Of a stretch of 64,000 nucleotides of DNA, positions 52,903 to 64,000 are shown in pieces; within the stretch, counting starts at the first letter, position 1; the number at the start of each line of letters is the position of its first letter. A program made the position numbers and the translations under genes. The DNA comes from Eudorina sp. 2006-703-Eu-15 (taxonomy: Eukaryota > Chlorophyta > Chlorophyceae > Chlamydomonadales > Volvocaceae), in contig BDSI01000106.1 in NCBI GenBank assembly GCA_003117195.1, forward strand, positions 124,001-188,000. The letters are read 5' to 3'. Under the pieces are notes generated by a model. It saw only the letters and a list, made by a program, of their open reading frames with translations, was not told the DNA's origin and did no database searches.

Positions 52903-55900
52903 TTTGCCAAACGCTCAATGAAACAACAGGATTCGGCTAAGATCAAGCGATTTACTTACTCTCCCTACACCAAAGCGGAATATGTGGAGGGTTTGGGGCC
53001 TATTTGTCAAATTTATTGATGGAGTTCGTTGTTCGTTACATGAGTTCCGCAAGGCAGAAGGAGGCAGCCATCCACAATAGATACACATTCGAGTAATCTG
53101 CGGGCCTCACTGCCTTTGAATTTGTTGCGTCGAGCTGTTATACATCATCCGCCTTTTTGCTGGAGGCTTCCGGAAGCTTTTCATTGTGACGCGCTCTCTG
53201 CGCGTCGCTCTAGCCCTCCAGCAATGTCTGCTGAACAAAAATACATAATGAGCGAAGGGGCGCATGTTCGGTGGAGCAGGGCAGGTCGCGGCGCTGCAAG
53301 CTTCCGCAAGCGTTGTCCAGGTGCTTCGCATCCGACGTCGTTTAATAAGACGCGTTGGGAAGTGTGGTGTGTATGTGCATGGAAACCGTTTCTGCACTGC
53401 AGGTTACTCACTCTGTGTTGTGGGGAGGTGCGGAACCGCTGGCCACTGCCTTCAAGAGGTTCAAAACCGTACCAAAGTCGAGGCCTCTCTTCTCGGGCTT
53501 CCTATCTGAGGCATCTGATTGCTGATCGTCTGCGAGACAAGCGCAACTGGACAGGCTGCGACCCCGATTTCCAACTTCGCCCTCTCACCGAGCACCCTGT
53601 CGCCCAGCGCCTCGTGTGCGGCACCTAACAGCTGTACCTCGCCGCCTGCTTTGCACCTGCAATCAAACCCACATCCATATGTGCATAAACACTTGTCGCT
53701 CGGCTGGCTGTTTCGGGCCGTTCTTGTCCTTCAGGGATAACCTACGCCCACGCCTCTGCCCACCATGCCTCTTGTACGGTGTGCGGTCCCCTATACATAC
53801 ACACGCGTACACGGGGTCCCGCGGGGTCCACTGTAACATCCTTAATAATAACACACGTCGGCGTCACTTGGATGTGTAAGCCGTCAACGTGACCCCGTGC
53901 CGCCTCCGCACGACAAACACAAACACCTGCGCGCAGAGGGAACAGCGGGAGTGTGTACGACACATGTGTATCGTTACATATCCTCGCAGCCGGGTCCGAC
54001 GCCGACCACCGGGGCAGCTGCCCTTAGCTTGCCCGTCGGGGAGACCGCCGAAGCACTACGGATGGGGTGTGTTGCGGTATGTACGACAAGAACAGAGTGC
54101 CCTGCGAGTCGAAGGGTGCCCCGTGTCCGCGTCTTCATGTCTGTGAGTCCAGCTAGCGAACCCAGGCGTGTTAATGAGGAACCCACCTAGAACCGCCCAA
54201 GCCCATGCTTACCAAAACCCACGTGTGCGTGTACAAGAAAACGGAAAACGTTGTGTGTTTAATTAGAAACCCGTTAAAACACACCCACTGTTTATTACTT
54301 ATGCAGGCGGTGCGCATGTTCTTTTTTTGCAGTGCTCATCCACATCCAGCGGGCATTGCGGACGGCTCTCCGCTCCCGCGGGGTTCCTTCACCACCACCC
54401 CATTCGCTACACCTCCTGCAGAAGGGCCTTATGAGTCTACGGAGGACAAAGAAAGGCACAGTACCGTACATGCTCACGTGACCTCCGAAACCAACGTTTG
54501 CCGCACCCGACGAACGACGCACGGCGCCACTAAAGCTCTTACGGCACTAATGCTCTTACGGTAATCGCCTACAAACGCATCCCCGGCTTCAACAAAGGCA
54601 TCTTCAGCAACATCCCGCCACCAGCCGTCTTCAGGGAAAGGAAAAAACGGAAAAACGGATCTTCGAAGAAAAGAGACAGAAGAGAGGTTATCGTCTGGCC
54701 AACGACGTGGTGACCTAACCGCTGGATTTGGAATTCGTCTCGTTGGTTGGTTGGTTGGTTAGTTGGTCGGCGCGGATCAAAAGTCGAAGTTGAGGACACA
54801 GACGACGCCGGCGCACGGGCACGACTATGTCTGACGGTCATGGCAGATGATTCCGGCCGCGCGACGTGGCGACCCTGGAGGAGCGGCGGGCGAGCTCCCT
54901 CCCTCCCTCCGACTCTCCCAGCCACGGCTAGCCGGCGGGATGCCGCGCGCTGCGTTGGTTGTGATGGTGATGATGGTGATGGCGGGGTCGCCGAACTCCC
55001 TATCCGCTCCACCCGCCTCCTCCTGTCATCTCCCGCATCGCCCAAAGTAGCCGCGGGGAATGGGAGCGGATGTGTGTGTGTGTGGGGGGGGGGGGGTCCA
55101 CCTCGGCCGCCGTCTCAGCCGCCACCGCATCGCTGCCGCAACCGCGCCGCGCCGGCGGCCGGTTCCTCGCTCTGGCGAGCCGACCCTCGCTCTGGCCCCG
55201 CCAGGGGTTCGCAAGAAGTCAAAAAGAGAGGCGTCCCCTTCGGTCGATCGAAAATCCTTCTCACCAAAGACACTCCACACCACACCACGAGGAAAGAGAA
55301 GCGTCTGCTGCACTCCCCGGACAAAGCACCCACCCCCTGCCCTCACTTCGATTTCCATCCCTGCAGTACTCACTCCCACGAGTACCGCACGCCACATCCC
55401 GCCGCGATGAGGGACCCTCCCCCCTCCGTCCATTTTTTCGTCTAGGGAATGAGGAAACCGCCGCGTCTTCCGTACCCATCCCGTGCAGGACCCCGTATGC
55501 TGTACGGCGCCCGACGCTGTCGTACGGAGCCACGTGTGTCGTACAAAGCCCCACGGTGCCGTACGGGGCCCAACCCAACGCGGCCGCCGTGCGACGACCC
55601 AACCCGACGCCCTTCACAGCGCCGTCATGTGTACATCATCACGTACATATTCACACGTCGTGCACGCGCGCCGCTGCATTCGCCTCCTCGTTCGCTTCTC
55701 GGCGGGGGTAGGCGTCCCACGGGTCGGTCTACGCAAACAAAAGGGGGGTCAACGGGCGGCGAAGGGGCCCAAGAGCGGGCGAATCACGGCGGCTGGTAAA
55801 ATGCCAGCGGCGGCAGCAGGCGATGGGTTACTACGTTTCAGTGAGCCGCAGCGAGCTACCCGGAGCACTCCTCCAGACGACACCGGACAAAGGCGCAAGT

Positions 55901-56478
55901 CGCCCCCTAGGTGTGCGACAGGTGGGTGGGTAGGTATTGGTAGACATGGCGGGGCGGGTGGGTGGGTAGGTATGTAGGACATTGGTAGGCATGGCGGGGC
56001 AGGTGGACAGGCGGGCGGGTGGGTGGGCAGTTAAGTGGTGGGTGAGTAGGTGGGTGGGTGAGGGAATGCCAGACCGGGCCGGCGCCGCATCTCCATGTCC
56101 CTCCTGACAGCCTCCGGTGCCATCAACTCATAACGGTAACCCTGGCGTCCAGGGGCCGCGGCCCCCCAGCAGCACAAACGAGCCCCGCCCGAATCAGACC
56201 GGCGCCCTGTCGAGCTGAGCTGTAACCGCAATGCCGCAACACCCACATTCTTGCCCGGCGGCAATCACATATCATGATACATCAAGTGCTCCCTACCTCT
56301 CCCCGCAGCACCCCGCAGCTCCCACACCTCCACACCCGAACTCCGACTGCACACAGCACAGCACAGCACAGCACATCGAATCACATCTTAGAACACACGG
56401 CGTCGAGACCGAAACGACCACCCACCCACTCACCATGCCGCAAACTCAGCCGCCCCCGGCCGAGCCGCCATGCTCACC
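52903..56478. other. Intergenic region, TPR-PB1 promoter and gene B 3' flank
   Basis: The first few hundred bases should contain the TPR-PB1 promoter. Exon-like segments on the plus strand at 53989-54076 (pyrimidine-rich acceptor, GTATGT donor) and near 54334 (TTTTTTTGCAG acceptor) could not be assembled into a gene. A G run lies at 55083-55096 and CGTAC-rich text at 55490-55580. No gene is supported. Confidence 0.45.
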
Positions 56479-59400
56479 TCATTGGCCGCCCGAAGCGGCC
56501 GCCGCCGCCGCCGCCACCTCCTCGCCGCCGTGGGAGCTGCGACCCATGGGACTCCCTCGCAGGCCGCTGCCGGGCAGGCCCCCGCTCATTTGGGCCTGCC
56601 ACATCTGACTATGTGACTGGTAAGAAGAGTGGGTGTGGGTGTGTGAGGTGGATGAGCTGCGGTGAGGCAAGGCCGCGCCCATGGCGCCCCCGCGGCCATG
56701 GACGTCCTGGTCCGAATCCGCGCGGTACGAGTCGTCGGTTGCTGCCTGCACGCGCGTGGGTGGGTGGGTGGCGGGAGCACATTGGGATGGCGGACGCGGC
56801 GGAGGGCGGCGGCGGAGGCGGAGGGGGCGACCGTGCGCAGTGCGGGAGGGGAAGCCTCGGGAGCGATGAAAGGGCCGGGCAGTGCGGTAACCAGGTCGTA
56901 GATGAAATGCATCCCACCGCCGGACTACCGTCTATAGCCCAATCAACACCGCCCTGCCTCGCGCTGACCCACACCGCCGCCGCCATCCCGACGGAGACCC
57001 GCCACCCGCAGGACACGACCCCCAGCGGCGTCAGTGCGCCGCAGAGCGGAGGACACCAGCCCGCCCGCTGCTGCTGTTACTGCTGCGACTACTGCTGCGG
57101 CGGCTGCTGTTGCCCCTGCTGCTGCTGCCCCTGCTGCTGCTGCCCCCGTTGCTGCTGCCCCCGTTGCTGATACCCCCGTTGCTGCTGCCCCCGTTGCTGC
57201 TGTCCCCGCTGCTGCTGCCCCTGCTGCTGCTGTCCCCGCTGCTGCTGCGCCTGCTGCTGCTGCCCCCGTTGCTGCTGCCCCCGTTGCTGCTGCCCCCGTT
57301 GCTGCTGCCCCCGTTGCCGCTGCCCCCGTTGCTGCTGTGCCCGCTGCTGCTGCCCCGCTGCTGCTGCCCCTGCTGCTGCTGCCCCCGCTGCTGCTGCCCC
57401 CGCTGCTGCTGCCCCCGCTGCTGCTGCCCCTGCTGCTGCTGCCCCCGCTGCTGCTGCCCCCGCTGCTGCTGCCCCCGTTTCTGCTGCCCCTGCTGTTGCT
57501 GCCCCCGCTGCTGCTGCCCCCGCTGCTGCTGCCCCCGCTGCTGCTGCGCCTGTTGCTGCTGCTGGCCCCGTTGCTGCTGCCCCTGTTGCTGCTGCTGCCC
57601 CCGCTGCTGCTGCCCCTATTGCTGCTGCCGCTATTGCTGCCGTCCCCAAGACATCTCACCTCGTCAACGCCACCAGTCGAATACGAGGGTCGGGCCCTCG
57701 CCAGGTCGCGGGCCGCATCCGAAAAGAAGCCCTCCCGCTCCCGGGGCGCCTTCTGTCCCGCTCCGGAACCCGGCCCGGCGCTGCTGACTCGCCCGTCCAG
57801 CGACCGGGCAGCCCCCGCCGCCGCCGCCCCCGCCGCCGCCGCCATGCCCTTGGGCGACTGCTGCTGTACAAGTAACGACGGCGGTAGTGGCAGCACCAGC
57901 GGCGGATTCGGGGCCTCAGCGATGCTGCTCAGCTTCATGACCAGCTGCGGCCGGCCGGGTACGGCAAGTGCGCCTGCTACTGCCGGGCTGCTGCTGACGG
58001 CGCCGCCGCCGCTGCTGCTGCCGGTACTGCTACTGCCGACGCTGCCGCCGAGTGTCAGCTGTCCTGTGGACACGGCACCCCGCCCCGGACTGTGCGAGGC
58101 TGCTGCTGCTGCTACTGCTGCTACTGCTGCTGCCGGGCTGGAAGCAGCGGGGGGCAATCCCACCGATTGGCCGCCTGACGGCGCGAGTGACGGAGAGGAC
58201 GTGAGAGCCGCGAGCAAGCTGCCGCTGCTGGTACCATTGCCGATGGCGTTCCCCAGCGCCGTGCCACCGCCCAGGCTGCGCGCCGGCGGCGACGCCAGGC
58301 GTGACACCACGCCGGGCTGTACGGCATGCGGCAGCGGCACGAGGTGCTGCCGCCGCGGCGCGCCGCCGCTCGGCGGCTCGCCGGCGCCGTCGCCGCTCCA
58401 CCGGAGGTTCGCCCCCGCCGACGGCGCACGCGGGGAGGTGTACGCTGACGTCGACGCCGACGCCGACGTCCCCGCCGACGCCGTCGCCGTCGCCTCGCCT
58501 GGCCCCGTCGCGCACCCGCCTGCGAACAGCCCCGCCCAGCCCGGCCCCACGAGCGGCGCCACATGCGCCGGCAGCCGCGGCTGTGAACCCGCCAAGCCCA
58601 GCTGCGCCCGCGACAGGGGCCGCTGACCGCCTCGCGTCGTGGGCCGACCGTCCATATCGAACTGAGGTCCCCCGCCGCGTGTCCCCGGCCGGCCATCGGC
58701 TTCGTACACGCTCGGCGGTGCCGTACCCCAGCCAGGGCTCATCACGCGAATGGCGTTTGTCGTGCCTGAGGGCGGCCGACCCACGGGACAACTGCCGGGC
58801 GGGTCATCCAGAATGTCAGCTGCCGTGATCGCTGCCCCCAGCGCCGTTGTCGCCGCAGCCGCCGCCGTGCTGTCACCGAAGGCGTTGCGCCACCAGGCGT
58901 CGTTGTGGGTGACGGTGACAGCGGCGGCGGCGTCGCCGACGGAGCGGTGCGTGGGTATTGCCGCCGCCGCCGCCGCGGCGGCGGCGGCGGCGTCGCCGCC
59001 AACGCCTCCGGCTGCGGCAGCGGCTGCGGCGACGCGGCAGGGGCTGCCCGGCGGTGGTGCGCTGCAGCGGCTGGCCAGGAATCCGCCGCCCCGCGACGGC
59101 GGCGCCGCCGCGCCGCCGCCGCGGCTGGTCGGTACAGCGCTGCAACTGGGCAGAAATTCAGTGCCGTTGGGCGGACCGCCGATGAGTGTGGGAGCGCTGT
59201 GCTGCGTGGGTCGGGGACCCGGTGGCGGCCGGCCGGGCGACGAAGTCGTCGCCGCGGCTGCGGCTGCGCCGGTGCCGCCGGCGGTCCGTGGTTGGTGGCT
59301 ACGGGACGCCGCCGCCGCCGCCGCCGCGGAGGCCGCGTAGGCGGAGAGGCCGTGTTGCGCCGCCGCCAGGGCTGCGTCGCGATAAGAGCTGCTCTGGTAC

Positions 59401-60179
59401 GAGTTTCGGGGGCTGAGCATGTTGGCGAAGGCCGGCGAGGGGGCGGGCCGGCTGAGGCCGCGCGCGTGCGGGTGGTTGGGGTGACTGTGGTGGCTGTGGG
59501 TCGGCACCACCGGGGGCCCGGTGCTGCCGTAAGTGGAGCTCGGCCGCACGGGCAGCGCCCGCGGCGACATCAATTCTCTGCCGGCTGTGAAGTCCAGCGC
59601 GTCCCCCTTGCGGGGCCCGCTGCTGAGCTGCTGGGAGGTGCCCATACGACCTGCATGTGTCAAGGAGCCCTTCCTAAAAAATTTTCTATCCAGGCCTGCG
59701 GAGCGAAGGACACATTTGGAACTTTGGCCGAAAGTCGTGGCCGTGCGATGCAAACGTCACGTTCATGGACACACATACATGTAACTAGAGCGACTGTGGT
59801 GGGCGCTTCGACGTCGTAGTGTGTTAGGCGGACGTTTCGCTTCCCAGACATACCTTGTTCGGCGTGGGCAACGCCGCGGCCGCGTCCTGGCTCGTCGACT
59901 TGCCCTGGGCCTTCCAGCTGTGCAAGGAGCAAATGTGGGGAGACAAAGCCCCGCGTCACACAAAAGGACCTCAATGCTACAGGAGACTTATAAATATAGT
60001 AATGTGAATCATTAAAAGCCTTCGCAAGCGCGCTCTGTGTAGCTCGGTATCGCGGGCCGTGCCAGTCCCGAGCTCCGTTTCGCAAGTCGGCTACCAGCTC
60101 CGTGCCCGCTGTAACCCCAACTACGAATCTGGAAATCCACGCTCACCTCCGAGGAGGCGACCACAGCCTTCCTCCGCAT
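56479..60179 (-). CDS. Gene B: hypothetical Ala/Gly/Ser-rich protein, 4 exons, 784 aa
   Basis: Exons: 60179-60147, 59917-59854, 59650-57660 and 56745-56479; phases 0, 1, 0 agree. The tiny first exon gives MRRKAVVASSE. The 2-kb third exon encodes low-complexity sequence: poly-Ala and poly-Gly runs, His-rich VVPTHSHHSHPNHPHARG, RNSYQSSSYRDAALAAAQ, and many Pro/Ser stretches. The last exon reads THTHSSYQSHSQMWQAQMSG and ends in Ala-rich text. I see no known domain; the protein is probably mostly disordered. The stop TGA sits in CAATGAG directly before a consensus donor GTGAGC, so a 3' UTR intron, or a different last-exon structure, is possible. The 580-bp repeat between exons 3 and 4 is taken as intronic. 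Confidence 0.7.
57071..57650. repeat. 15-bp minisatellite filling gene B intron 3
   Basis: About 38 copies of CTGCTGCTGCCCCCG with variants (CCCCTG, CCCCGT, CTGCGC). Lengths stay multiples of three, leaving frames open on both strands, read as Gly-Ser-Ser-Ser or Ala-Ala-Ala-Gly on the minus strand. It ends 10 bp from the donor GTGAGATGTC at 57659, so I place it in the intron 56746-57659. Confidence 0.92.
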
Positions 60180-60784
60180 AAACGGCAGTCCTCTATCACG
60201 ATCCTTTCATCTGGGCTTCTCTCATCAACGTGCTCTTATATTTATCATATTCAACTTTCCGATTCAGTGCGTCCGCGGGAGGTGAAAAGCTCTTTGCCGC
60301 ATCGGCAGCTGAAGAAGAATTACACTGTCTTGCGAGGTGAACAAACCTCAGGCACATTTAGAGCGACATTTTGTGCATGGCTAATTTCAGTTTTGGGTCT
60401 AGACGCATAAAATTTACCCAACATCCGTACGTGACCATAAAAGTAGAACCACTTCGATAAAGCAGCATCTACTTCCTGTGTGTACCTTTAACTGCTATGC
60501 ATCTGTCGTATGGTAATCTCATAATATAAGAAAATATGGTCAAACGAGGGGCGCGGCGTTGTGTTTCACGGAGAGATGTTTTACTTCCTGCGTAGCTGTT
60601 CCAAATTAAGCTTAGCATCATTTGATTTTGAAAAAGATGGAGGGTGCAAGCATGTGCTTCAGGTGAGGGTCCAGTCGTCAGCTAGAGCATGTCAAACCAT
60701 GAGCCCGCCCGCCGGTCCAAGCTTCACACGCACTCAGCATCGGCTAACCACAATCTCATCATCGTTTGTTATCGAAGATTACTT
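60180..60784. promoter_or_regulatory. Divergent intergenic region between genes B and C
   Basis: About 600 bp, AT-richer than the flanking genes, lying between the outward-facing start codons of gene B and gene C. It should hold both promoters. The exact left limit of gene C depends on which ATG is used (60689 or 60785). Confidence 0.45.
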
Positions 60785-63700
60785 ATGATCACCCACGACC
60801 ACTACGAACTTCAGGGCCGTCCGTACGAACTGTCGGGAAGCAGGACACGGGTTGGGATCACACCGGGTCAGCGCATACCTCCCCCAGCCCTCCCTTGATT
60901 CAGCCAAACTGCCTCCCTACAGAATATCCAGCGCCCAAGAGCTTGGGCGCCGTACCCTGCCCCCCCTGCCCCTTCCCTCCCTGCCCCCGACACGCACACG
61001 CACACACACCCTCTCATACACACACAGGCACAGCGCCTACGTCGGCCACCCCGATTCGGACAACTACTCCAAGCACCTTCTCACCCTCCTAGCCCAGCGG
61101 AGGGAGCTCCAGACTGAGGACATCAAGCGGCTCCTGAATGACGCCGCCGCCGCCGCGTCCCTCTCCGCCTCAGCGTCCGCATCCACCTCCGGCGCCGCGC
61201 CGGGGACCGCGGCGGCGGCGGCACCCTCTCCCGCGACGCAGCCGCCGCCGCCGCCGCAGCTGCCCCCCTCGCTCTTCAGCGGCTCCGCCAGCGCCGCCAG
61301 CATCGAGCGGGAGCGTCGTGACCTGCACGCGGAACTGAGTCTGGGTCTGGAGAGCCGCTCGCCGCCCTCCCTGGCGGAGGCCTGCAAGGCGGCGGTGGAG
61401 GGCGCGGGGAAGCCGCTGGCGGGTGGGCAGCGAGGGGGAAGGGGGGAAATGGGTTGGGCCGGGAAGGAAGGGGGGAGGGGGTGTTGTCGCGGCTTCGCTG
61501 TCTTGATTGACATAAGGGGGGTTGGGGCTGCGGGCTGGGGCAGGTGGAGCCGTGTGGTGTGAAGTGCGGGACGTTGGCATTCCGGGACCGGATTCGAGGT
61601 CTGAAGCCCGGATTCTGAACCCGGTCTGCTTCCCCGGGGACCGGACTCCGGATGACAACTGGCAACGGGGGGTGCAGCCGCGGGGTTTAAGGAGGCGGGG
61701 TCCAGCCGCGGGGTTAAGGAGGCGGGGTGAGGAGGCGGGGTCCAGCCGCGGGGGTTAAGGAGGCGGGGTGAGGAGGCGGGGTGAGGAGGCGGGGTGCCAG
61801 GACGGTGAGAACTCTAGGGTTTAGGGTTTCCGAGTGACGAGCCGGTGGTCGGTGGGGTACACGGAAATGAACGCTTTGTGGACCGGGACGGGGCGGGACG
61901 GGGAGATAGACGGCGACCCGCGGGGCGGTGGGCCTCCTCCCTCCCTTGCTCTCCTGCCCCCCGCTGTACGTCTGCACCCATCGCAATCCCCCCCTGCCCC
62001 GGGCCTTTGGCCCTTGCTGTGGCAGTCAGCGCACTGCGTGAACGACTACTGAATTCCCATAACCTCTTCCCCCCCCCAGCCGCCGTTCATCGCAGTTCAT
62101 CCTTGCGTAACCATTTCCTGTACCCACCCACTCCCCGGCCCCGCCCCCCTCGGCCCCCGCCCCGCCCCGGACCGGCCGCAGGCCTGAACGACCTGACCGC
62201 GCTGTCCTGGCACTTCCGAGCGCGGCAGGCGGAGCTAATCGTGGAGCAGCGCGCGCTGCTGCGCCACACCGCCGCGCTGCGGCGGCTGCACTTCACCCAC
62301 GTGGTGGGGCACTCGCTCCCGGCGGAGGTCCACCGCCTGCCGCCCTACCGGCGCCAGCTGGACCACGCGGGGACGGCCTGGCAGGGCGACCTGCGGCCCT
62401 GCGGCTGCGATCGGGAGCTGGCGGCGGCGCGGGAGTGCATGGCGGCGGCGCAGGCGGCGGAGGCGGACGCGGCGGCGCGCGCGGCGCGGCTGGCGACGCT
62501 CAGGTGCTTCGACGAGAGCGACTGGTGGGCGGCGCTGCACTGGGCGGCGAGCCGGCTTCCCGGGGGGCGGGCGGGCGAGCGGTTCTTCGACCGGATGCGG
62601 GCGCTGCCGCTGAGCCACCACCACCGCTTCCCCATCTACGAGCAGGTGTGTGTGGGTGGGAGGGGGCTGGGTGCGGGTGCGGATGTGGGTGTGGCTGTGC
62701 GTCGAAAGGGTTTGGGGTGAGGAGGTTCCGAGGGGCCGAGGGGGACGAAAAAGGAACGCCCGAACTCAGAAACGCCGACCGGGGGGAGGTGTACAACCTT
62801 GGAGCTGCCTCCGTGGGCTTGGCCGCGGGACGTGTCCCCAACCTCCGAAACCCACATGGCAAAACGCAGAGAACCAGTCCCCGGACGACGGGACCCTCCA
62901 ACCTCCGAAACCCGGGTGTCTGGGTTTGGTTTTTCGTTTCTTCTTAACCCCCAACCCCCGAAACCCTAGAACCCAGATCCTCCCCGTGGCGGTGCCAACC
63001 CCCCCTTTGCATTGGCAGCAGCAGCGCAGTTTGAATATGAAAATGTCTACCAATTTCCGAAACCCCCTCCCCCCCTCCCCCGCGCTCTCCGTAAGGTGTC
63101 GGGCTCAGCGCTGCGGCGCGACCAGCACGCCGCCGCGACGGGGCTGCGCGTGCCGCCCCGCGTCGTGACGACCAACGCCGAGTCGGTGCAGCAGCTGGAG
63201 CAGCTGTTCCGCGAGTTCGACGTGGGGGAGCTGCTGCCGCAGGCCTCCGCGGCGTCGTCGGAGAGCATCCCTTTCACGGTCACCACCGACAACTCGGCGC
63301 GACACCACAGGGCGGCGTACGAGGCGAGGAGGATACTGCCCAGGGTGAGGGGGGCCAAGGGGTTTCGGGGGTGTGGGTTTTGGGGGCAGCGGGCTTGGGG
63401 ATCGGGTGGTTGGGGTTATTGGCGGTCCGAGCGTGCTGTGTGTGATTTTTGGTGGTCAGTGGCGAAAAAGGGGGGGGGGTGAGGTCAGGGGGTTATCGGT
63501 TCGTTGCTCTTTTGCGGTTTCGCTGTCTTGATTGACAGAAAGGGGGAGGTGGAGGGTGCCAGGGGTTCAGGGCTACGTGGGTTGTGAAGCGACAGACCAG
63601 CCCAGGAGGAACCCGGTTCCAGCCAGCACTTGCCAGAAATGGGAGGGCGGGAGAGGGGGGAGAGGTGACATGGAGGAGGTGGAGGAGGGGCGTGTGGCCC

Positions 63701-64000
63701 GGACGGGCGTGTATGGGTTGTACGGCGACGGAAACTGTGGGGAAACGTTACGCGTCACGCGCGGCTACAAGGCGCGCGTTGGACGTGTCGGCAGCAAACC
63801 CTGGTTGACAGCTGACGGTGTCCCTGCCGTACACACACTTATGGACCTTCTCCCTTCGCACACGTACGGTCATAATCCAGGTGCTGGCGCGACACAAGCG
63901 CCGGTGGCCCGGCGCCTCCGTACTTGCCGTACAACAGCAGCTGCAGCTGGCGCAAGAGGCGGCCGGCATGGGGCCCGGGGAGACGGCCGGGGCGGGGACC
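60785..64000 (+). CDS. Gene C: hypothetical protein, 5' part, at least 5 exons, runs off window
   Basis: Exons: 60785-60822, 61028-61422, 62182-62645, 63096-63344 and 63881 onward; phases 2, 1, 0, 0 agree and give 422 residues to the window edge. The start MITHDHYELQGRP leads straight into HSAYVGHPDSDNYSKHLL; an in-frame ATG at 60689 could extend it. A helical stretch (LLAQRRELQTEDIKRLLND), an Ala/Pro linker, a long helical block rich in Ala and Arg (ALSWHFRARQAELIVEQRAL...), Trp-rich DESDWWAALHWAASRL, and VSGSALRRDQHAAATGLRVP follow. I do not recognise the family. The non-repetitive segments look conserved and structured, unlike genes A and B. Exon 4 could start a little upstream, at 63033. 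Confidence 0.68.
61672..61797. repeat. GGAGGCGGGGT minisatellite in gene C intron 2
   Basis: Alternating CAGCCGCGGGG and GGAGGCGGGGTGA units, followed at 61812 by a TTTAGGG-type tract. It lies wholly in the intron 61423-62181. Confidence 0.85.

Noticed and set aside
57034..58626. Plus-strand 530-codon ORF opposite gene B
   Set aside because: It reads the satellite as Ala/Pro/Leu repeats and continues antisense to exon 3; no splice or start support.

Overview
The window reads as nuclear DNA of a volvocalean green alga (Chlamydomonas/Volvox type). The signs are GC-rich coding sequence, intron-dense genes with GT(G/A)(A/C)G donors, TGTAA-type polyadenylation signals, a Chlamydomonas-style EGF plus GT47 glycosyltransferase, an alga-style chloroplast transit peptide, very abundant micro- and minisatellites, and short TTTAGGG telomere-type tracts. 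No bacterial or organellar gene is present. Organism assignment is inference.

Nine genes can be built exon by exon, with reading phase conserved across every predicted intron. From left to right: gene A (minus, 5395-8558, unknown Ser/Pro/Gly-rich protein); an EGF-GT47 exostosin-like glycosyltransferase (plus, 18019-25600, 12 exons); a START-domain protein (minus, 29080-30607); a chloroplast-targeted coiled-coil protein with EPYC1-like helices (plus, 30944-33449); ribosomal protein eL37 (minus, 36326-37012, found only as short exons); formyltetrahydrofolate deformylase PurU (minus, 38841-42060, 7 exons); a TPR-PB1 protein of the PHOX/CLMP1 family (minus, 44807-52902, 11 exons); gene B (minus, 56479-60179, unknown Ala/Gly/Ser-rich protein); and gene C (plus, from about 60785, runs off the right end, unknown).

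Two pairs are head-to-head and could share promoters: START/coiled-coil (336 bp apart) and B/C (about 600 bp apart). The rest is repeat-rich intergenic DNA. It holds a 621-bp PIF/Harbinger-like MITE with 36-bp perfect terminal inverted repeats and TAA target duplications (9793-10413), a 226-bp perfect tandem duplication (11695-12146), two diverged inverted copies of an unidentified sequence (about 13.9 and 14.8 kb), and at least four families of short dispersed repeats. Genes A and B each carry an intron filled with a stop-free minisatellite, which creates large false ORFs.

The most notable candidate is the chloroplast coiled-coil protein. Its mature N-terminus has a Trp-Arg-Gln-Glu-Leu helix followed by Asn/Gly linkers, as in the pyrenoid linker EPYC1, and two related amphipathic helices follow in an acidic disordered region. 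This suggests a possible Rubisco- or pyrenoid-associated protein, but it is inferred from motif likeness only.
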